64,000 bases of DNA from Camelimonas fluminis. Its GTDB lineage: Bacteria; Pseudomonadota; Alphaproteobacteria; Rhizobiales; Beijerinckiaceae. Below, piece by piece: positions 17,999-26,995 of this stretch. Both the position numbers and the translations under genes were made by a program. The DNA lies in contig NZ_BNCG01000002.1 of assembly GCF_014656355.1 (NCBI RefSeq), positions 330,463 through 394,462 on the forward strand. Reading direction: 5' to 3'. How positions within the stretch are numbered: the stretch's first letter is position 1; every line of letters starts with the position of its first letter. The notes under the pieces were generated by a model, which was not told the origin of the DNA, searched no databases, and worked only from the letters and a program-made list of their open reading frames with translations.

Positions 17999-19483
17999 TC
18001 AACCTCCGGCGAGATGGGGCATCGGGTCCACCGGCGTGGAGCCCTTGCGCAATTCAAAGTGCAACTGGGGCGTGGAGACATTCCCGGACTGGCCGGATTT
18101 CGCCACCGTCTGGCCGCGACTGACCTTGTCGCCGCGCTTCACCGTCAGTTCGCCATTGTTGGCGTAGGCGGAGACCCAGCCATTCTCGTGGCGGATCAGC
18201 ACCAGATTGCCATAACCTTTCAGCTCGCTGCCAGCGTAAGCGACGACGCCGCCTTCCGCTGCCTTGACGGGCGTGCCTTCCGGCAGGGCGATATTGATGC
18301 CCTCACTGCCGTTGCGACCGTTGTAGCCCTGAATGATGCGGCCACGCGCCGGCCAGCGGAACGATCCGCCGGACGCCTGGGCGGCCTCTTCCTTCGCGGC
18401 GGGAGCCTCTGGCGCCGCAACAGCGACCTGCTGACGCTCAGGCGCCTTCTGTTCGACAGCCGGAGCCTTGGGCTGGGCCTGGGCGACTGCTTTCGCGGGC
18501 GCCTCCGCAGTCGGCTTCACCTGTGCGGCGGTTTTGGCCTGCGCGGCTTTCGCCTGGGCGGCGGCCTGAGCCTGGGCCTTTGCTGCGGCCTGGGCCTGGG
18601 CGGCCGTCTGGGCTTTCGCGGCGGCCGGAGCCTGAACGGCTACCTTCTGCGCCGCCTGGCCCGGCTGGGCTGCGACGGTCTGCGCCTGCTGTTGCAGGCT
18701 CCGCGGCGGCTGGCCGGGCTTGACGGGCTGCTGCACGGCGGCGCGGGAAGCTGCGATCACCTGGGCGGTGCGATCGTTGGCCGCTGTCGCGTGCGTCTGC
18801 ACATTGCGCTGCGCGCCCTGCGCCGTCTGCATTGCCTTGCCTGGCGCGGCCGCCACATGACTGGCGGCGCGGGTCGCGGACGTAGCGGCGTGCTCCACGG
18901 GCCGGACCACCGGCTGGGCGGCGCCACGGGCGGCGGAAGAGGCTGACGCAACGGAGCTGGCGCCGGGATTGTAAACCGGGATGACAACGCTGGAGCCCGG
19001 CGTCAGACCGCCGCCGCCAATGTTGTTGGCGGCGCGAATGGCTGCCGGCGGCACGCCATAGCGATCGGCGATGGTCTGGACGGTATCGCCCTGCCCCACG
19101 GAAACCGTGGCGCCGCCGGAGGCCGTCCAGCCATTGGCGCTGCCGGACATGGCGTCAGGACGAACGCCGGCAAACCCGGAGGAATGACCGGAAGACTGGC
19201 TGGAAGCGCCCGAGGGCGGCGGCAGCGACGACGTCTGCACTGCGGATGACCCGCCCATGGAGCCGCCGCCAGCCGAACCGTAGGATCCACCGCCGTAGGA
19301 CGGCGATGAACCACCAGGCACATCGGAAGGCGGCAGGCTGCCGGTGGACATGTTGTCCGTTCCGCCAAGGCCGGCGAAACGCTGGGTATCGGCGGCGCAA
19401 GCCGCGGCCAGCAGTGACAGGAGGCTGACGCCAGCTATCCGGGCCAGCGCTCCAGAACGGTTCGTCGGAATCGAATGAGGCAT
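17999..19483 (-). CDS. lppB: NlpD/LppB-like lipoprotein: LysM plus degenerate M23 domain
   Basis: A 494-residue envelope protein. The N-terminus has a signal peptide and a loose lipobox (LLAAAC), then a Gly/Ser-rich stretch, a LysM domain (VGQGDTVQTIADRYGVPPAA), a long Ala/Gln/Lys low-complexity linker and a C-terminal M23 domain. The M23 active site is incomplete: the H-x3-D segment reads EGINIALPEG and the usual HxH-type AHL is YANNG, although QLHFEL remains. Such degenerate M23 proteins (NlpD, EnvC) activate amidases instead of cutting peptidoglycan. The ATG at 19483 is preferred to an upstream start at 19510. It is downstream of pcm. Confidence 0.88.
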   Translation of the reverse strand: MPHSIPTNRSGALARIAGVSLLSLLAAACAADTQRFAGLGGTDNMSTGSLPPSDVPGGSSPSYGGGSYGSAGGGSMGGSSAVQTSSLPPPSGASSQSSGHSSGFAGVRPDAMSGSANGWTASGGATVSVGQGDTVQTIADRYGVPPAAIRAANNIGGGGLTPGSSVVIPVYNPGASSVASASSAARGAAQPVVRPVEHAATSATRAASHVAAAPGKAMQTAQGAQRNVQTHATAANDRTAQVIAASRAAVQQPVKPGQPPRSLQQQAQTVAAQPGQAAQKVAVQAPAAAKAQTAAQAQAAAKAQAQAAAQAKAAQAKTAAQVKPTAEAPAKAVAQAQPKAPAVEQKAPERQQVAVAAPEAPAAKEEAAQASGGSFRWPARGRIIQGYNGRNGSEGINIALPEGTPVKAAEGGVVAYAGSELKGYGNLVLIRHENGWVSAYANNGELTVKRGDKVSRGQTVAKSGQSGNVSTPQLHFELRKGSTPVDPMPHLAGG

Positions 19484-19650
19484 TTGAAATCCACCGGCTA
19501 CGCAACACACGCAGTTAAAGCGGATTCAGGTTAAGCAACGGTTTCCATTGGTCGCCTGTGGAACCTTTTTGGCGCAGATAGCGGGAAATTCACACAGGAA
19601 CAGTTGCGGATCGTCGCGTCCGGCGCGGCGCGCGCTACGCCGGAAATTTG

Positions 19651-20325
19651 TTAAAGCGCCTGCGCGACGCCCGCCTGCAATGGCGGCAGGCGCAGAGGAC
19701 CGCAAAGGGTTTCCGGCAATGCGTCGCCGTGGCGCTCGACCCGGACCAGACGCGGCCCCTGCGGCGTGATCATGGCGCCCACAAGCCGCCCGCCATCGTT
19801 GAGCGCATCAATCAGACCTGGCGGCGCGTGGGCGAGCGAACCATTCAGGATGATGCGGTCAAACCGGCCCCAGGCGGCTGCGTCGGCAACCAGGCCATCG
19901 CCCACCTCCACCGTCACATGATCAAGCTCCAGCCGGCTGATGCGGCTGGCGGCGGCGATGGCGAGGGTGCGCATCCGCTCCAGGCTCACCACCTCCCCGG
20001 CCAGATGCGCGAGAACCGCGGTGAGATAGCCGGAGCCAGAGCCAATTTCGAGCACGCGGTGCTCGCGACTGACCGCCAGCTCCCGCAGCATCAGCGCCAG
20101 TTGCATGGGCGAGGTCATGGTCTGGCCGCACGGCAGCGGCAGCGCCACGTCCGAGCGGGCCAGATCGGCGAAGCGGCGCGGCGCGAACATGTCGCGCGGC
20201 GCCAGCTCCATGGCGCGCAGGATGGCGATGTCGCGAATCCCCCGCGAACGCAGGTTCAGCAGGAAGGCCGCCGTCTCCTCGCGCACCGGATTCTCACGTG
20301 TCTGCAACTGCGCCAGCGCCGCCAC
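19651..20325 (-). CDS. pcm: Protein-L-isoaspartate O-methyltransferase Pcm
   Basis: A 224-residue methyltransferase with CGQTMTSPMQLALMLRELA and the SAM-binding motif I VLEIGSGSGYLTAVLAHLAG. It methylates isoaspartyl residues in aged proteins to start their repair. The GTG at 20325 is chosen because GGAGGT lies 5 bases upstream; an ATG-type start at 20355 would add ten arginine-rich residues. The surE-pcm pairing is widespread, with lppB (nlpD) next. Confidence 0.93.
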   Translation of the reverse strand: MAALAQLQTRENPVREETAAFLLNLRSRGIRDIAILRAMELAPRDMFAPRRFADLARSDVALPLPCGQTMTSPMQLALMLRELAVSREHRVLEIGSGSGYLTAVLAHLAGEVVSLERMRTLAIAAASRISRLELDHVTVEVGDGLVADAAAWGRFDRIILNGSLAHAPPGLIDALNDGGRLVGAMITPQGPRLVRVERHGDALPETLCGPLRLPPLQAGVAQAL

Positions 20326-20699
20326 CCTGCACCTCCGCCGCCATCCGGGACACAACGCCCCGGCCGCTCCTGCATGGCATTACAGCGCGGATTTAATTAA
20401 GAAATTATCCCCGTCTGGCGACGGGTTGTCCGCGCCTGGGATCCGGCGCCACTGATCGGCATCTGGTGGCATTTCGCCTGATGTGGCGGATTTTTTATGG
20501 CGCTGCGCGCGCCATTCCGGACGAAGCGCAAGCTACGCTTCCGCACTTCGCCCGAACGCCGGCTGTTTCACATCCCTTGCCAGGGCGCCAGGGCATCCGC
20601 GACCAGCAATGATCAGTCGGGGCGACGCATGTTGTTGCAGGACACGCCGTGCCCCGGCCAGCTGCCCCGAACCCGGCAGGCAAACGCATGATTCTCGCC
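20326..20699. other. surE-pcm spacer
   Basis: About 370 bases with no supportable gene. An AT-rich patch (TTTAATTAAGAAATTAT, around 20393-20409) close upstream of pcm is a likely promoter region. The genes are directly adjacent in many relatives, so the gap is unusually wide. Confidence 0.5.
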
Positions 20700-21461
20700 T
20701 CAGGCGAAGCCCCGCGCGTAACGGGTCATCAGCGGCTCATCGGTCATATTGATGCGCAGCGGGGTGACCGAAATCTTCCGCTCGAACAGGGCTTTCAGAT
20801 CGGTGCCGTTGCGCGGCGTCGACGGCGTGCGGCGAAAGGTGAGCCAGTAATACGGGATGAGACGGCCGTCGGCGCGCTCCTCGATGTCCAGCATGCCAGG
20901 ATCGCGCCGGCCCTGGGCGGTGACGGCGATGCCCTCCACCTCGCCCGCCGGACAGGGCGGGAAGTTGAGGTTGACCAGGGTGTCCGGATCCATGCCAAGT
21001 TCCAGCACCTTGCGAACAACAGCCTCGCCATGGGTCGCGGCGCAATCCCACGGCGCGGCTTCGCGCAGGCCAGGCGGGAACGACTGGGACAGGGCGATCG
21101 ACTGGATGCCCAGCATGGCGCCTTCCATGGCGGCGGCGATGGTGCCGGAATAGATCACGTCCTCGGCGACGTTATGGCCCTTGTTGACGCCGGAGAGCAC
21201 CAGGTCCGGCCGGCAGTCCTTCATGACCTGCCGCACGCCCATCAGCACGCAATCGGTCGGCGTGCCGCGCACTGCATAGCGCTTCCCGTCAATCTGGCGC
21301 AGGCGCAGGGGATCGCTGAGCGACAGGGAGTGGCCAACGCCGCTCTGGTCGGATTCGGGCGCGATCACCCAGACATCGTCCGAGATCGCCCGGGCGATCT
21401 TCTCCAGCACGCCAAGGCCCTCGGCGTTCACGCCATCATCGTTGGTGATCAGGATGCGCAC
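20700..21461 (-). CDS. surE: 5'/3'-nucleotidase SurE
   Basis: A 253-residue SurE with the metal-binding RILITNDDGVNAEGL at its very N-terminus, then APESDQSGVGHSLSL, RGTPTDCVLMGV, SGVNKGHNVAEDVIYSGT. It removes phosphate from nucleoside monophosphates and helps stationary-phase survival. The GTG at 21461 follows GGGGAG at a good distance and starts exactly at the conserved first strand; the frame continues 31 codons further upstream without conservation. Confidence 0.96.
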   Translation of the reverse strand: MRILITNDDGVNAEGLGVLEKIARAISDDVWVIAPESDQSGVGHSLSLSDPLRLRQIDGKRYAVRGTPTDCVLMGVRQVMKDCRPDLVLSGVNKGHNVAEDVIYSGTIAAAMEGAMLGIQSIALSQSFPPGLREAAPWDCAATHGEAVVRKVLELGMDPDTLVNLNFPPCPAGEVEGIAVTAQGRRDPGMLDIEERADGRLIPYYWLTFRRTPSTPRNGTDLKALFERKISVTPLRINMTDEPLMTRYARGFA

Positions 21462-21573
21462 GAGCAATCTCCCCGGACTGCGAGACAGGATGGGCCCCGC
21501 GTGGCGCGGGACTGTCCGTACTGCGTTTTTCGGCGGCATGGACGTCGGTCGCATGCGAAAAACGCATCAACTC

Positions 21574-21615
21574 AAAAAAGGCGCCGATATCCGGTCCGGC
21601 CGAACCGGATATCGG
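21574..21615 (-). terminator. Rho-independent terminator downstream of serS
   Basis: On the minus strand a 12-bp stem (CCGATATCCGGT / ACCGGATATCGG, 21584-21615) with an 8-base loop that can pair further is followed by CGCC and TTTTTT (plus-strand A run at 21574-21579). It lies 8 bases after the serS stop. Confidence 0.85.
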
Positions 21616-21622
21616 GTCCATA

Positions 21623-23029
21623 TCAGGCTTTGGCCCCAATCCGCGTGACGCCGCCCATGTAGGGAACCAGCGCCGCCGGCACGGTGATGGAGCCATCGGC
21701 GTTCTGGTAGGTCTCCATCACGGCGATCATGGCGCGGCCGACGGCGGTGCCGGAGCCGTTGAGGGTGTGAACGAATCTGGTTTGCCGGCTGTCTTTCGCC
21801 CGGCAGCGGGCGTTCATGCGCCGCGCCTGAAAATCGTTGCACACCGACACCGACGACACCTCGCGATAGGCCTGCTGTCCCGGCAACCACACTTCCAGAT
21901 CGAAGGTGCGGGCCGAGGCGAAGCCCATGTCGCCGGTGCACAGGGTGACGACGCGATAGTGCAAATCGAGCTTCTGCAGCACCGCCTCGGCGCAGGCCAG
22001 CATGCGCTCATGCTCGGCCAGCGACGCCTCCGGCGTGGTGACGGACACCATCTCGACCTTGCTGAACTGGTGCTGGCGCAGCATGCCGCGCGTATCGCGA
22101 CCGGCGGCGCCCGCTTCGGCGCGGAAACAGTGGGTGAGCGCGGTGAAACGCTTCGGCAGCTCCTCCTCCGCCACGATGCTCTCGCGCACCAGATTGGTGA
22201 GCGGCACCTCGGCGGTGGGGATCAGCCAATGGCCATTGTCCTGCCAGTCGGCGAAAGCCTGGCCCGCCGGATCGGCGACGCCCGCCTCCGCATGGCGACG
22301 GGCGCTGGCCTCGAATTCCGCCCGGGTCAGACCGCCGGCGACCACGCGGAACTGGTCCTCGCGGAACTTCGGCAACTGCGCCGTGCCAAACATGGCGTCG
22401 TCGCGCACCAGCACTGGCGGATTGACTTCCTCATAGCCGTGCTCGCCGACATGCACATCAAGCATGAACTGGCCAAGCGCCCGCTCCAGCCGGGCAAGCT
22501 GCCCCTTCAGCACAACGAACCGCGAGCCAGAGAGCTTCGCCGCCGTTTCGAAATCCATCAGGCCGAGCGCTTCGCCAAGCTCGAAGTGCTGTTTCGGCGC
22601 CGTGACGCCCTGCAAGCGGTCGGCGCGGGCCTCGGGGCGCTCGCCAAAGACGCTCTTGACGACATTGTCAGCCTCATCGGCGCCATCGGGAACTTCGGCG
22701 AGCGGCGCGTTGGGAATCGCCGCCAGCTCCTGGTCGAGCGCGGCCTGGGCGGACTTTTCGCGTTGCTCCAGCTCCGGCGCTGTTTCCTTCAGCCGCGCCA
22801 CCTCGGCCTTCAGGGCGTTGGCCCGGTCGACGTCCTTCGCGCGCATGGCCTCGCCCACCTCCTTCGACAGGGCGTTGCGGCGCTCCTGGGCGGTCTGGGC
22901 TTCCTGAATGGCGGCGCGACGCGCGTCATCCAGCTCCAGCAGCCGGGACGACAGCGGCGCCAGTCCACGGCGGGAGAGCGCCCGGTCGAAGGCTTGCGGA
23001 TCGTCGCGAATGAGGCGGATGTCGTGCAT
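21623..23029 (-). CDS. serS: Seryl-tRNA synthetase
   Basis: A 468-residue class II synthetase. The N-terminal coiled-coil arm spans about residues 30-110. Motif 2 is [20 protein letters not shown] followed by FSKVEM, and motif 3 is [19 protein letters not shown]. It charges tRNA-Ser and tRNA-Sec. The ATG at 23029 starts the canonical [11 protein letters not shown]; the frame extends upstream to 23215 with arginine-rich, non-conserved sequence. It lies between tatC and surE and has its own terminator. Confidence 0.97.
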   Translation of the reverse strand: MHDIRLIRDDPQAFDRALSRRGLAPLSSRLLELDDARRAAIQEAQTAQERRNALSKEVGEAMRAKDVDRANALKAEVARLKETAPELEQREKSAQAALDQELAAIPNAPLAEVPDGADEADNVVKSVFGERPEARADRLQGVTAPKQHFELGEALGLMDFETAAKLSGSRFVVLKGQLARLERALGQFMLDVHVGEHGYEEVNPPVLVRDDAMFGTAQLPKFREDQFRVVAGGLTRAEFEASARRHAEAGVADPAGQAFADWQDNGHWLIPTAEVPLTNLVRESIVAEEELPKRFTALTHCFRAEAGAAGRDTRGMLRQHQFSKVEMVSVTTPEASLAEHERMLACAEAVLQKLDLHYRVVTLCTGDMGFASARTFDLEVWLPGQQAYREVSSVSVCNDFQARRMNARCRAKDSRQTRFVHTLNGSGTAVGRAMIAVMETYQNADGSITVPAALVPYMGGVTRIGAKA

Positions 23030-23239
23030 GGGATCACACGCTGGTTGCAGCGCTCCCTGGCAAGGCGGCGATCGCCTCGCGCGAGAAACGCATTGGTTCA
23101 AACGGGGCTGCGCGCGCGGCGCAACGAACGCGGAAATGAAAGCGGCGCGCCACTGGAACGGCGCCGCGCCGGGCATTCGCAGGGGGTGTTTGCGGCCCCT
23201 GGCGCGTCGGGTCAACCCCGGCTGCCCCCCAAAATGAAA

Positions 23240-23267
23240 CCGCCCTGACCATTTCAGGCCAGGGCGG
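23240..23267 (-). terminator. Terminator downstream of tatC
   Basis: An 11-bp stem with one mismatch (CCGCCCTGGCC / GGTCAGGGCGG on the minus strand) followed by TTTCATTTT. It lies 20 bases after the tatC stop and would isolate the tat genes from serS. Confidence 0.7.
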
Positions 23268-23287
23268 CGGATTGTTTCAGGCGTCTG

Positions 23288-24115
23288 TCAGATGCCGTCT
23301 CCGGCTGTCGGCAAATCTTCCTCCGCCTCCTCCTCCGCCCGTTTGGCTTCGGCCTCGGCGCGTTTGCGCTCGACAATCTTCACGGCGAAAATCGACGCCT
23401 CATAAAGCAGCAGCGTCGGGATCGCGAGGGAGAGCTGGCTGATGACGTCCGGCGGGGTCAGCACCGCCGCCACGACGAACACCAGCACAATGGCGTAACG
23501 CCGTTTTTCCTTGAGGAAATCCGCGGTCACAAGGCCCGCGCGCGCCAGCAGGGTCAGGATGACGGGAAGCTGGAAGCAGATGCCAAAGGCGAAAATCAGC
23601 GTCATGATCAGCGACAGATATTCGCTGACCTTGGGAAGCAGCTGGATCGTCGCTTCGCCAGCGCCGCCAAGCTGCTGCTGGCCAATGGAGAATTTCATCA
23701 CCACGGGCATGGCGATGAAGTAGACCACCGCCGCGCCGAGCAGAAAAAACAGCGGCGTGGCGACCAGATATGGCAGGAAAGCCTGGCGCTCGTTCTTGTA
23801 CAGCCCCGGGGCGACAAATTTGTAAATCTGCCCCGCTACCACCGGAAACGACAGGAATGCGGCTCCGAACACGGCGATGCGGATCTGGGTGAACAGATAT
23901 TCCAGCGGCGCCGTGTAGATCAGGCGCACGTCCGCCCCCGGCCCGGCCGCGAAGACATAGGGCCACACCAGCACGTTATAGATGTAACGCGCCAGGGCGA
24001 AGCACAGGAAGAACATCACCACGAACGCGATCAGCGAACGGATGAGGCGCGCCCTCAGTTCGATCAGGTGGTCGATCAGAGGGGCGCGGGAGGCCTCAAT
24101 ATCGTCGTCGCTCAT
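23288..24115 (-). CDS. tatC: Sec-independent protein translocase TatC
   Basis: A 275-residue polytopic protein with the N-terminal APLIDHLIELRARLI signature, which binds the twin-arginine signal, and six predicted membrane helices. The tail after the last helix is very acidic and charged (RKRAEAEAKRAEEEAEEDL). TatC is the receptor of the Tat pathway that exports folded proteins. It overlaps tatB by 4 bases (ATGA). Confidence 0.97.
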   Translation of the reverse strand: MSDDDIEASRAPLIDHLIELRARLIRSLIAFVVMFFLCFALARYIYNVLVWPYVFAAGPGADVRLIYTAPLEYLFTQIRIAVFGAAFLSFPVVAGQIYKFVAPGLYKNERQAFLPYLVATPLFFLLGAAVVYFIAMPVVMKFSIGQQQLGGAGEATIQLLPKVSEYLSLIMTLIFAFGICFQLPVILTLLARAGLVTADFLKEKRRYAIVLVFVVAAVLTPPDVISQLSLAIPTLLLYEASIFAVKIVERKRAEAEAKRAEEEAEEDLPTAGDGI

Positions 24116-25002
24116 GATGTTCCGTCACTGGCGGGCTTGATGGCGGGCGTAATGGCTTCAGCAACTGGCGCGGCCGCCGGGGAGACATCGGCGCCGGACG
24201 CCGGCGCAACAACGCCGGCGCTGTCGGCGTCTGGAACCGCTTTCTTGCGTGACGCACGTTTTTGCGGCGCGGGGGCCGGCAGCGCCGCATCGGTCGTCGC
24301 AGCCTTGCGGGCGCGCGTCCGCTTCGGGGCGGCGGCCGCAGCCTCCGGAGCAGCCGGAACAGGGTGCGTATCCGCTGGCAACGCCTGGGTTTTCGCGACG
24401 CGGGATCCAGGCTGGCGGCGGGCGCGGGCTGGCTTTGCGGCAGAGCCGGCTTCCGCCGCGCCCTCTTCCGCAACGCCTTCCAGGATTTCCGGGGCTTTCG
24501 CCCTGGCGACGCGCTTCTTGCGCGCGGGCGGCGCGTCAGACGCCTGCGCGGCGTCGACCGGCTTTGTCCCCTGCTGCGCCACGGCCTTCGCCGACGCTGC
24601 TTCGGCGGCGATGGCTATACCTGCCGGCTCGGTGGCCGGAGGCTCAGGCAGGCTGGTCAGGTAATCGCCGGCGCTCGGCGCATCGGTCGTCGACAACGGC
24701 TTCTGCGCGCCGGTGTCGTCGATGGCGCCCTTGATCTCATTACGCAGCCGGTCGATGGGGTTGAAGTTGTTTTTCAGGTCGCGCGCGGTGTCGACCACGT
24801 CGGAGACGCCCTTGCGGAACTCCTCCATGTCGGCCTCGCGCATGGCGTCGTTGAACTGGCGCTGGAAGTCCGCCGCCATGCGCTTCACTTTGGTGGTGGT
24901 CTGCCCAAGGGTCCGCAGGGCGCGGGGCAGATCTTTCGGCCCGATCACCACGAGCGCAACGCCGCCGATCAGCAGCAATTCACTCCAACCGATATCGAAC
25001 AT
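24112..25002 (-). CDS. tatB: Sec-independent protein translocase TatB with long tail
   Basis: A 296-residue TatB. The transmembrane N-terminus MFDIGWSELLLIGGVALVVI and the GPKDLPRALRTLGQ hinge plus amphipathic helix (to about residue 70) are standard. The rest, about 200 residues, is Ala/Pro/Lys/Arg-rich low complexity with repeated RKKRVARAKA-like basic patches. E. coli TatB is 171 residues. The ATG at 25002 is the conserved start; the frame is open further upstream through palindromic repeats. TatB relays substrates from TatC to TatA. Confidence 0.95.
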   Translation of the reverse strand: MFDIGWSELLLIGGVALVVIGPKDLPRALRTLGQTTTKVKRMAADFQRQFNDAMREADMEEFRKGVSDVVDTARDLKNNFNPIDRLRNEIKGAIDDTGAQKPLSTTDAPSAGDYLTSLPEPPATEPAGIAIAAEAASAKAVAQQGTKPVDAAQASDAPPARKKRVARAKAPEILEGVAEEGAAEAGSAAKPARARRQPGSRVAKTQALPADTHPVPAAPEAAAAAPKRTRARKAATTDAALPAPAPQKRASRKKAVPDADSAGVVAPASGADVSPAAAPVAEAITPAIKPASDGTS

Positions 25003-25020
25003 GACGTGCTCTCTGGCCCT

Positions 25021-25072
25021 GGAGCATGTTGCGTTTGCACGAAACCGGCTTCGTGCAAACGCAACATGCTCC
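25021..25072. repeat. Perfect 23-bp palindrome in tatA-tatB spacer
   Basis: Arms GGAGCATGTTGCGTTTGCAC+GAA (25021-25043) and its exact reverse complement (25050-25072) around the 6-base centre ACCGGC. It begins 19 bases upstream of the tatB ATG. As RNA it would form a very stable hairpin between tatA and tatB. Confidence 0.9.
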
Positions 25073-25097
25073 GATATTGTCGTGAGAGACGGCCTCC

Positions 25098-25232
25098 GGA
25101 GCGAAAACCCGTTCATGATGAACCGGACTTTTGCTCCATCTCCCTGAACGGGGCCTTTTCCGGCGAAGCGATAGCCGCTTCACCGGAAAGGGCTCCAGGC
25201 CGGTCGGGATCATTCCGGTGATCCAGACCGGC
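25098..25232. repeat. Three further consecutive imperfect palindromes in tatA-tatB spacer
   Basis: Palindrome 2 (25098-25137) runs GGAGCGAAAACCCG... to ...CTTTTGCTCC. Palindrome 3 (25150-25196) runs GGGGCCTTTTCCGGCGAAGC to GCTTCACCGGAAAGGGCTCC with three mismatches. Palindrome 4 (25199-25232) runs GCCGGTCGGGATCA to TGATCCAGACCGGC with one mismatch. Palindromes 1-3 share GGAGC/GCTCC-like ends, so the cluster looks like a mosaic of related units. The rest of the 371-base tatA-tatB spacer (to 25373) holds no gene. Confidence 0.75.
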
Positions 25233-25373
25233 GCCAAAGGCCCTGGGCATGAGCATCCCCGTGTCGACGCGATGTTGCCCCCGGCTCCGCGCGGTCGTCC
25301 ACGGTCTGTCGGCGCGGTTCCGGTCACGGGCAGCCAGGCGCATGGCTACGCCGCGACGGAAAGCGCCGCGCCG

Positions 25374-25616
25374 TCAGAGCTTCTGACCGGCCTCGCTGCG
25401 GACGCCGGCCTGCGGTTCAGCCGTCTTCTGGTTCTCCAGCGGGCGCGGCGGCTCAGCCGGAGCGCGCGGAGCGTCCTCGTCGTCCTGCATGCCCTTCTTG
25501 AAGGATTTGATGCCCTTGGCCACGTCGCCCATCAGATCGGAAATCTTGCCGCGCCCAAAAAGCAGAAGCACGATCACTCCGACAACAACCCAGTGCCAGA
25601 TGCTTGCGCCACCCAT
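25374..25616 (-). CDS. tatA: Sec-independent protein translocase TatA
   Basis: An 80-residue TatA: short periplasmic start MGGASIWHW, one membrane helix [12 protein letters not shown], then the [20 protein letters not shown] amphipathic helix and an acidic/proline tail. TatA multimerises to form the translocation pathway. The ATG at 25616 follows GGGAGA; the frame is open further upstream but begins with unrelated basic sequence. It precedes tatB across a repeat-filled spacer. The scpA-scpB pair often found before tatA is not here. Confidence 0.96.
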   Translation of the reverse strand: MGGASIWHWVVVGVIVLLLFGRGKISDLMGDVAKGIKSFKKGMQDDEDAPRAPAEPPRPLENQKTAEPQAGVRSEAGQKL

Positions 25617-25771
25617 CGAAATTCTCCCAACGGCCTGTCGGCGACATGGATCGCCCGGCATGTAAGCCATCAGCCAACGCCGGAATCCGGCCCTTCGCCG
25701 GTCAACAACGCCCGCATGGCTGACCTGATATGGCCCAAACCTACGCGGCCCTCGCGGCCAAAACAAGGAAA

Positions 25772-25797
25772 TGCGGGCCAGCGTCAGCTGGTCCGCA
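25772..25797 (-). terminator. Terminator downstream of nagZ
   Basis: An 11-bp stem with one wobble (TGCGGACCAGC / GCTGGCCCGCA on the minus strand) with a 4-base loop, followed by TTTCCTTGTTTT. It lies 31 bases after the nagZ stop and suggests tatA has its own promoter in 25617-25771. Confidence 0.7.
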
Positions 25798-25827
25798 CGC
25801 CTGTTTTCCGGTCAGCCGGGTTTTTCG

Positions 25828-26841
25828 TCAGGCGAGAGCCGGCGCCAGCAGTTCGGCAAGACGGGCGCGCGCCGCCTCAACATCAAGCGGCTCAACGGTT
25901 TTCAGGATGCGGCCAAGAGCCATGTCGGCGCGCCGGGCCGCCTCGCCATTGAGCAGGGGCGTGGCTGCGGCGATCTGTTCCATCTCCGCCCGGTCGCCAT
26001 TGCAGTGCAAAACCACGTCGCAGCCGGCGGCGATCGAATCCCGGGCCCTGGCGGCGAAATCGCCCTGAAGCGCCTTCATCGACAGGTCGTCGCTCATCAG
26101 CAGGCCATCGAAGCCGATCGCCCCGCGAATGATCCGGCTGATAACCTCCGGCGAGGTGGTGGCCGGGCGCGTCGCGTCCAGCGCCGTGAACACCACATGG
26201 GCGGTCATGGCCAGCGGCATGTCAGCCAGCACGCGGAACGGCGCGAAATCACGGGCGTCCAGTTCCGCGAGCGGCGCATCCACCACGGGCAGATCATGGT
26301 GGCTGTCGGCGCCCGCGCGGCCATGCCCGGGGATATGCTTGACCACGGGCAACACGCCGCCGGAGAGCAACCCTTCCGCGGCGGCGCGGCCAAGGCTGGC
26401 CACCGTCGCCGGCTCATCGCCATAGGCGCGGTCGCCGATGACGTCGTGCGCGCCAGGCGACGGCACGTCCAGCACCGGCAGGCAGTCGACGTCGACGCCG
26501 ACCTCGCGCAGGTCGTGGGCGATCAACCGCGCGCCCAGCCAGGCGGCTTCACGCCGGGCGAAAGGCGATTCAAGCCGGCCATAGGCGCGGCCCGGCGGAT
26601 AGGCCGGCCACACCGGCGGGGCCAGACGCTGCACCCGCCCCCCCTCCTGGTCGATCAACACCGGAGCGCAGCGGCCGATGGCGGCGCGCAACTCCGACGT
26701 CAGACGGGCGACCTGGGCGCGGTCAACGACATTGCGCCGAAACAGGATGAAGCCCCACGGATCGATCTCGCGAAAAAACCGGCGCTCGTCATCCGTCAGT
26801 TCGGGGCCGGAAAGGCCAACGATCAGGGCCCGTGCGGTCAT
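25828..26841 (-). CDS. nagZ: Beta-N-acetylhexosaminidase NagZ
   Basis: A 337-residue GH3 enzyme. The substrate-binding and catalytic loop KHIPGHGRAGADSHHDLP (about 168-185) carries the family His/Asp dyad, and the nucleophile Asp is in LLMSDDLSMKAL (about 251). NagZ removes GlcNAc from anhydromuropeptides during cell-wall recycling in the cytoplasm. The ATG at 26841 follows GGGAG and begins with the conserved TARALIVGLSG; the frame reaches back to 26910 without conservation. Confidence 0.96.
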   Translation of the reverse strand: MTARALIVGLSGPELTDDERRFFREIDPWGFILFRRNVVDRAQVARLTSELRAAIGRCAPVLIDQEGGRVQRLAPPVWPAYPPGRAYGRLESPFARREAAWLGARLIAHDLREVGVDVDCLPVLDVPSPGAHDVIGDRAYGDEPATVASLGRAAAEGLLSGGVLPVVKHIPGHGRAGADSHHDLPVVDAPLAELDARDFAPFRVLADMPLAMTAHVVFTALDATRPATTSPEVISRIIRGAIGFDGLLMSDDLSMKALQGDFAARARDSIAAGCDVVLHCNGDRAEMEQIAAATPLLNGEAARRADMALGRILKTVEPLDVEAARARLAELLAPALA

Positions 26842-26995
26842 GTGCTGCTCCCCAGGCGCTTTCCCCAAGATGAGAAAGTGCGAATCTACGAAGAATGAAA
26901 GCCGGCTCAACCGGCGAAATCCTGGCCCGGACGCACGCAGGGCCCCCGAATGGGAGCCCCGTGAGCATCAGCCGCTGGCGGGAATTTCCGCCAGA

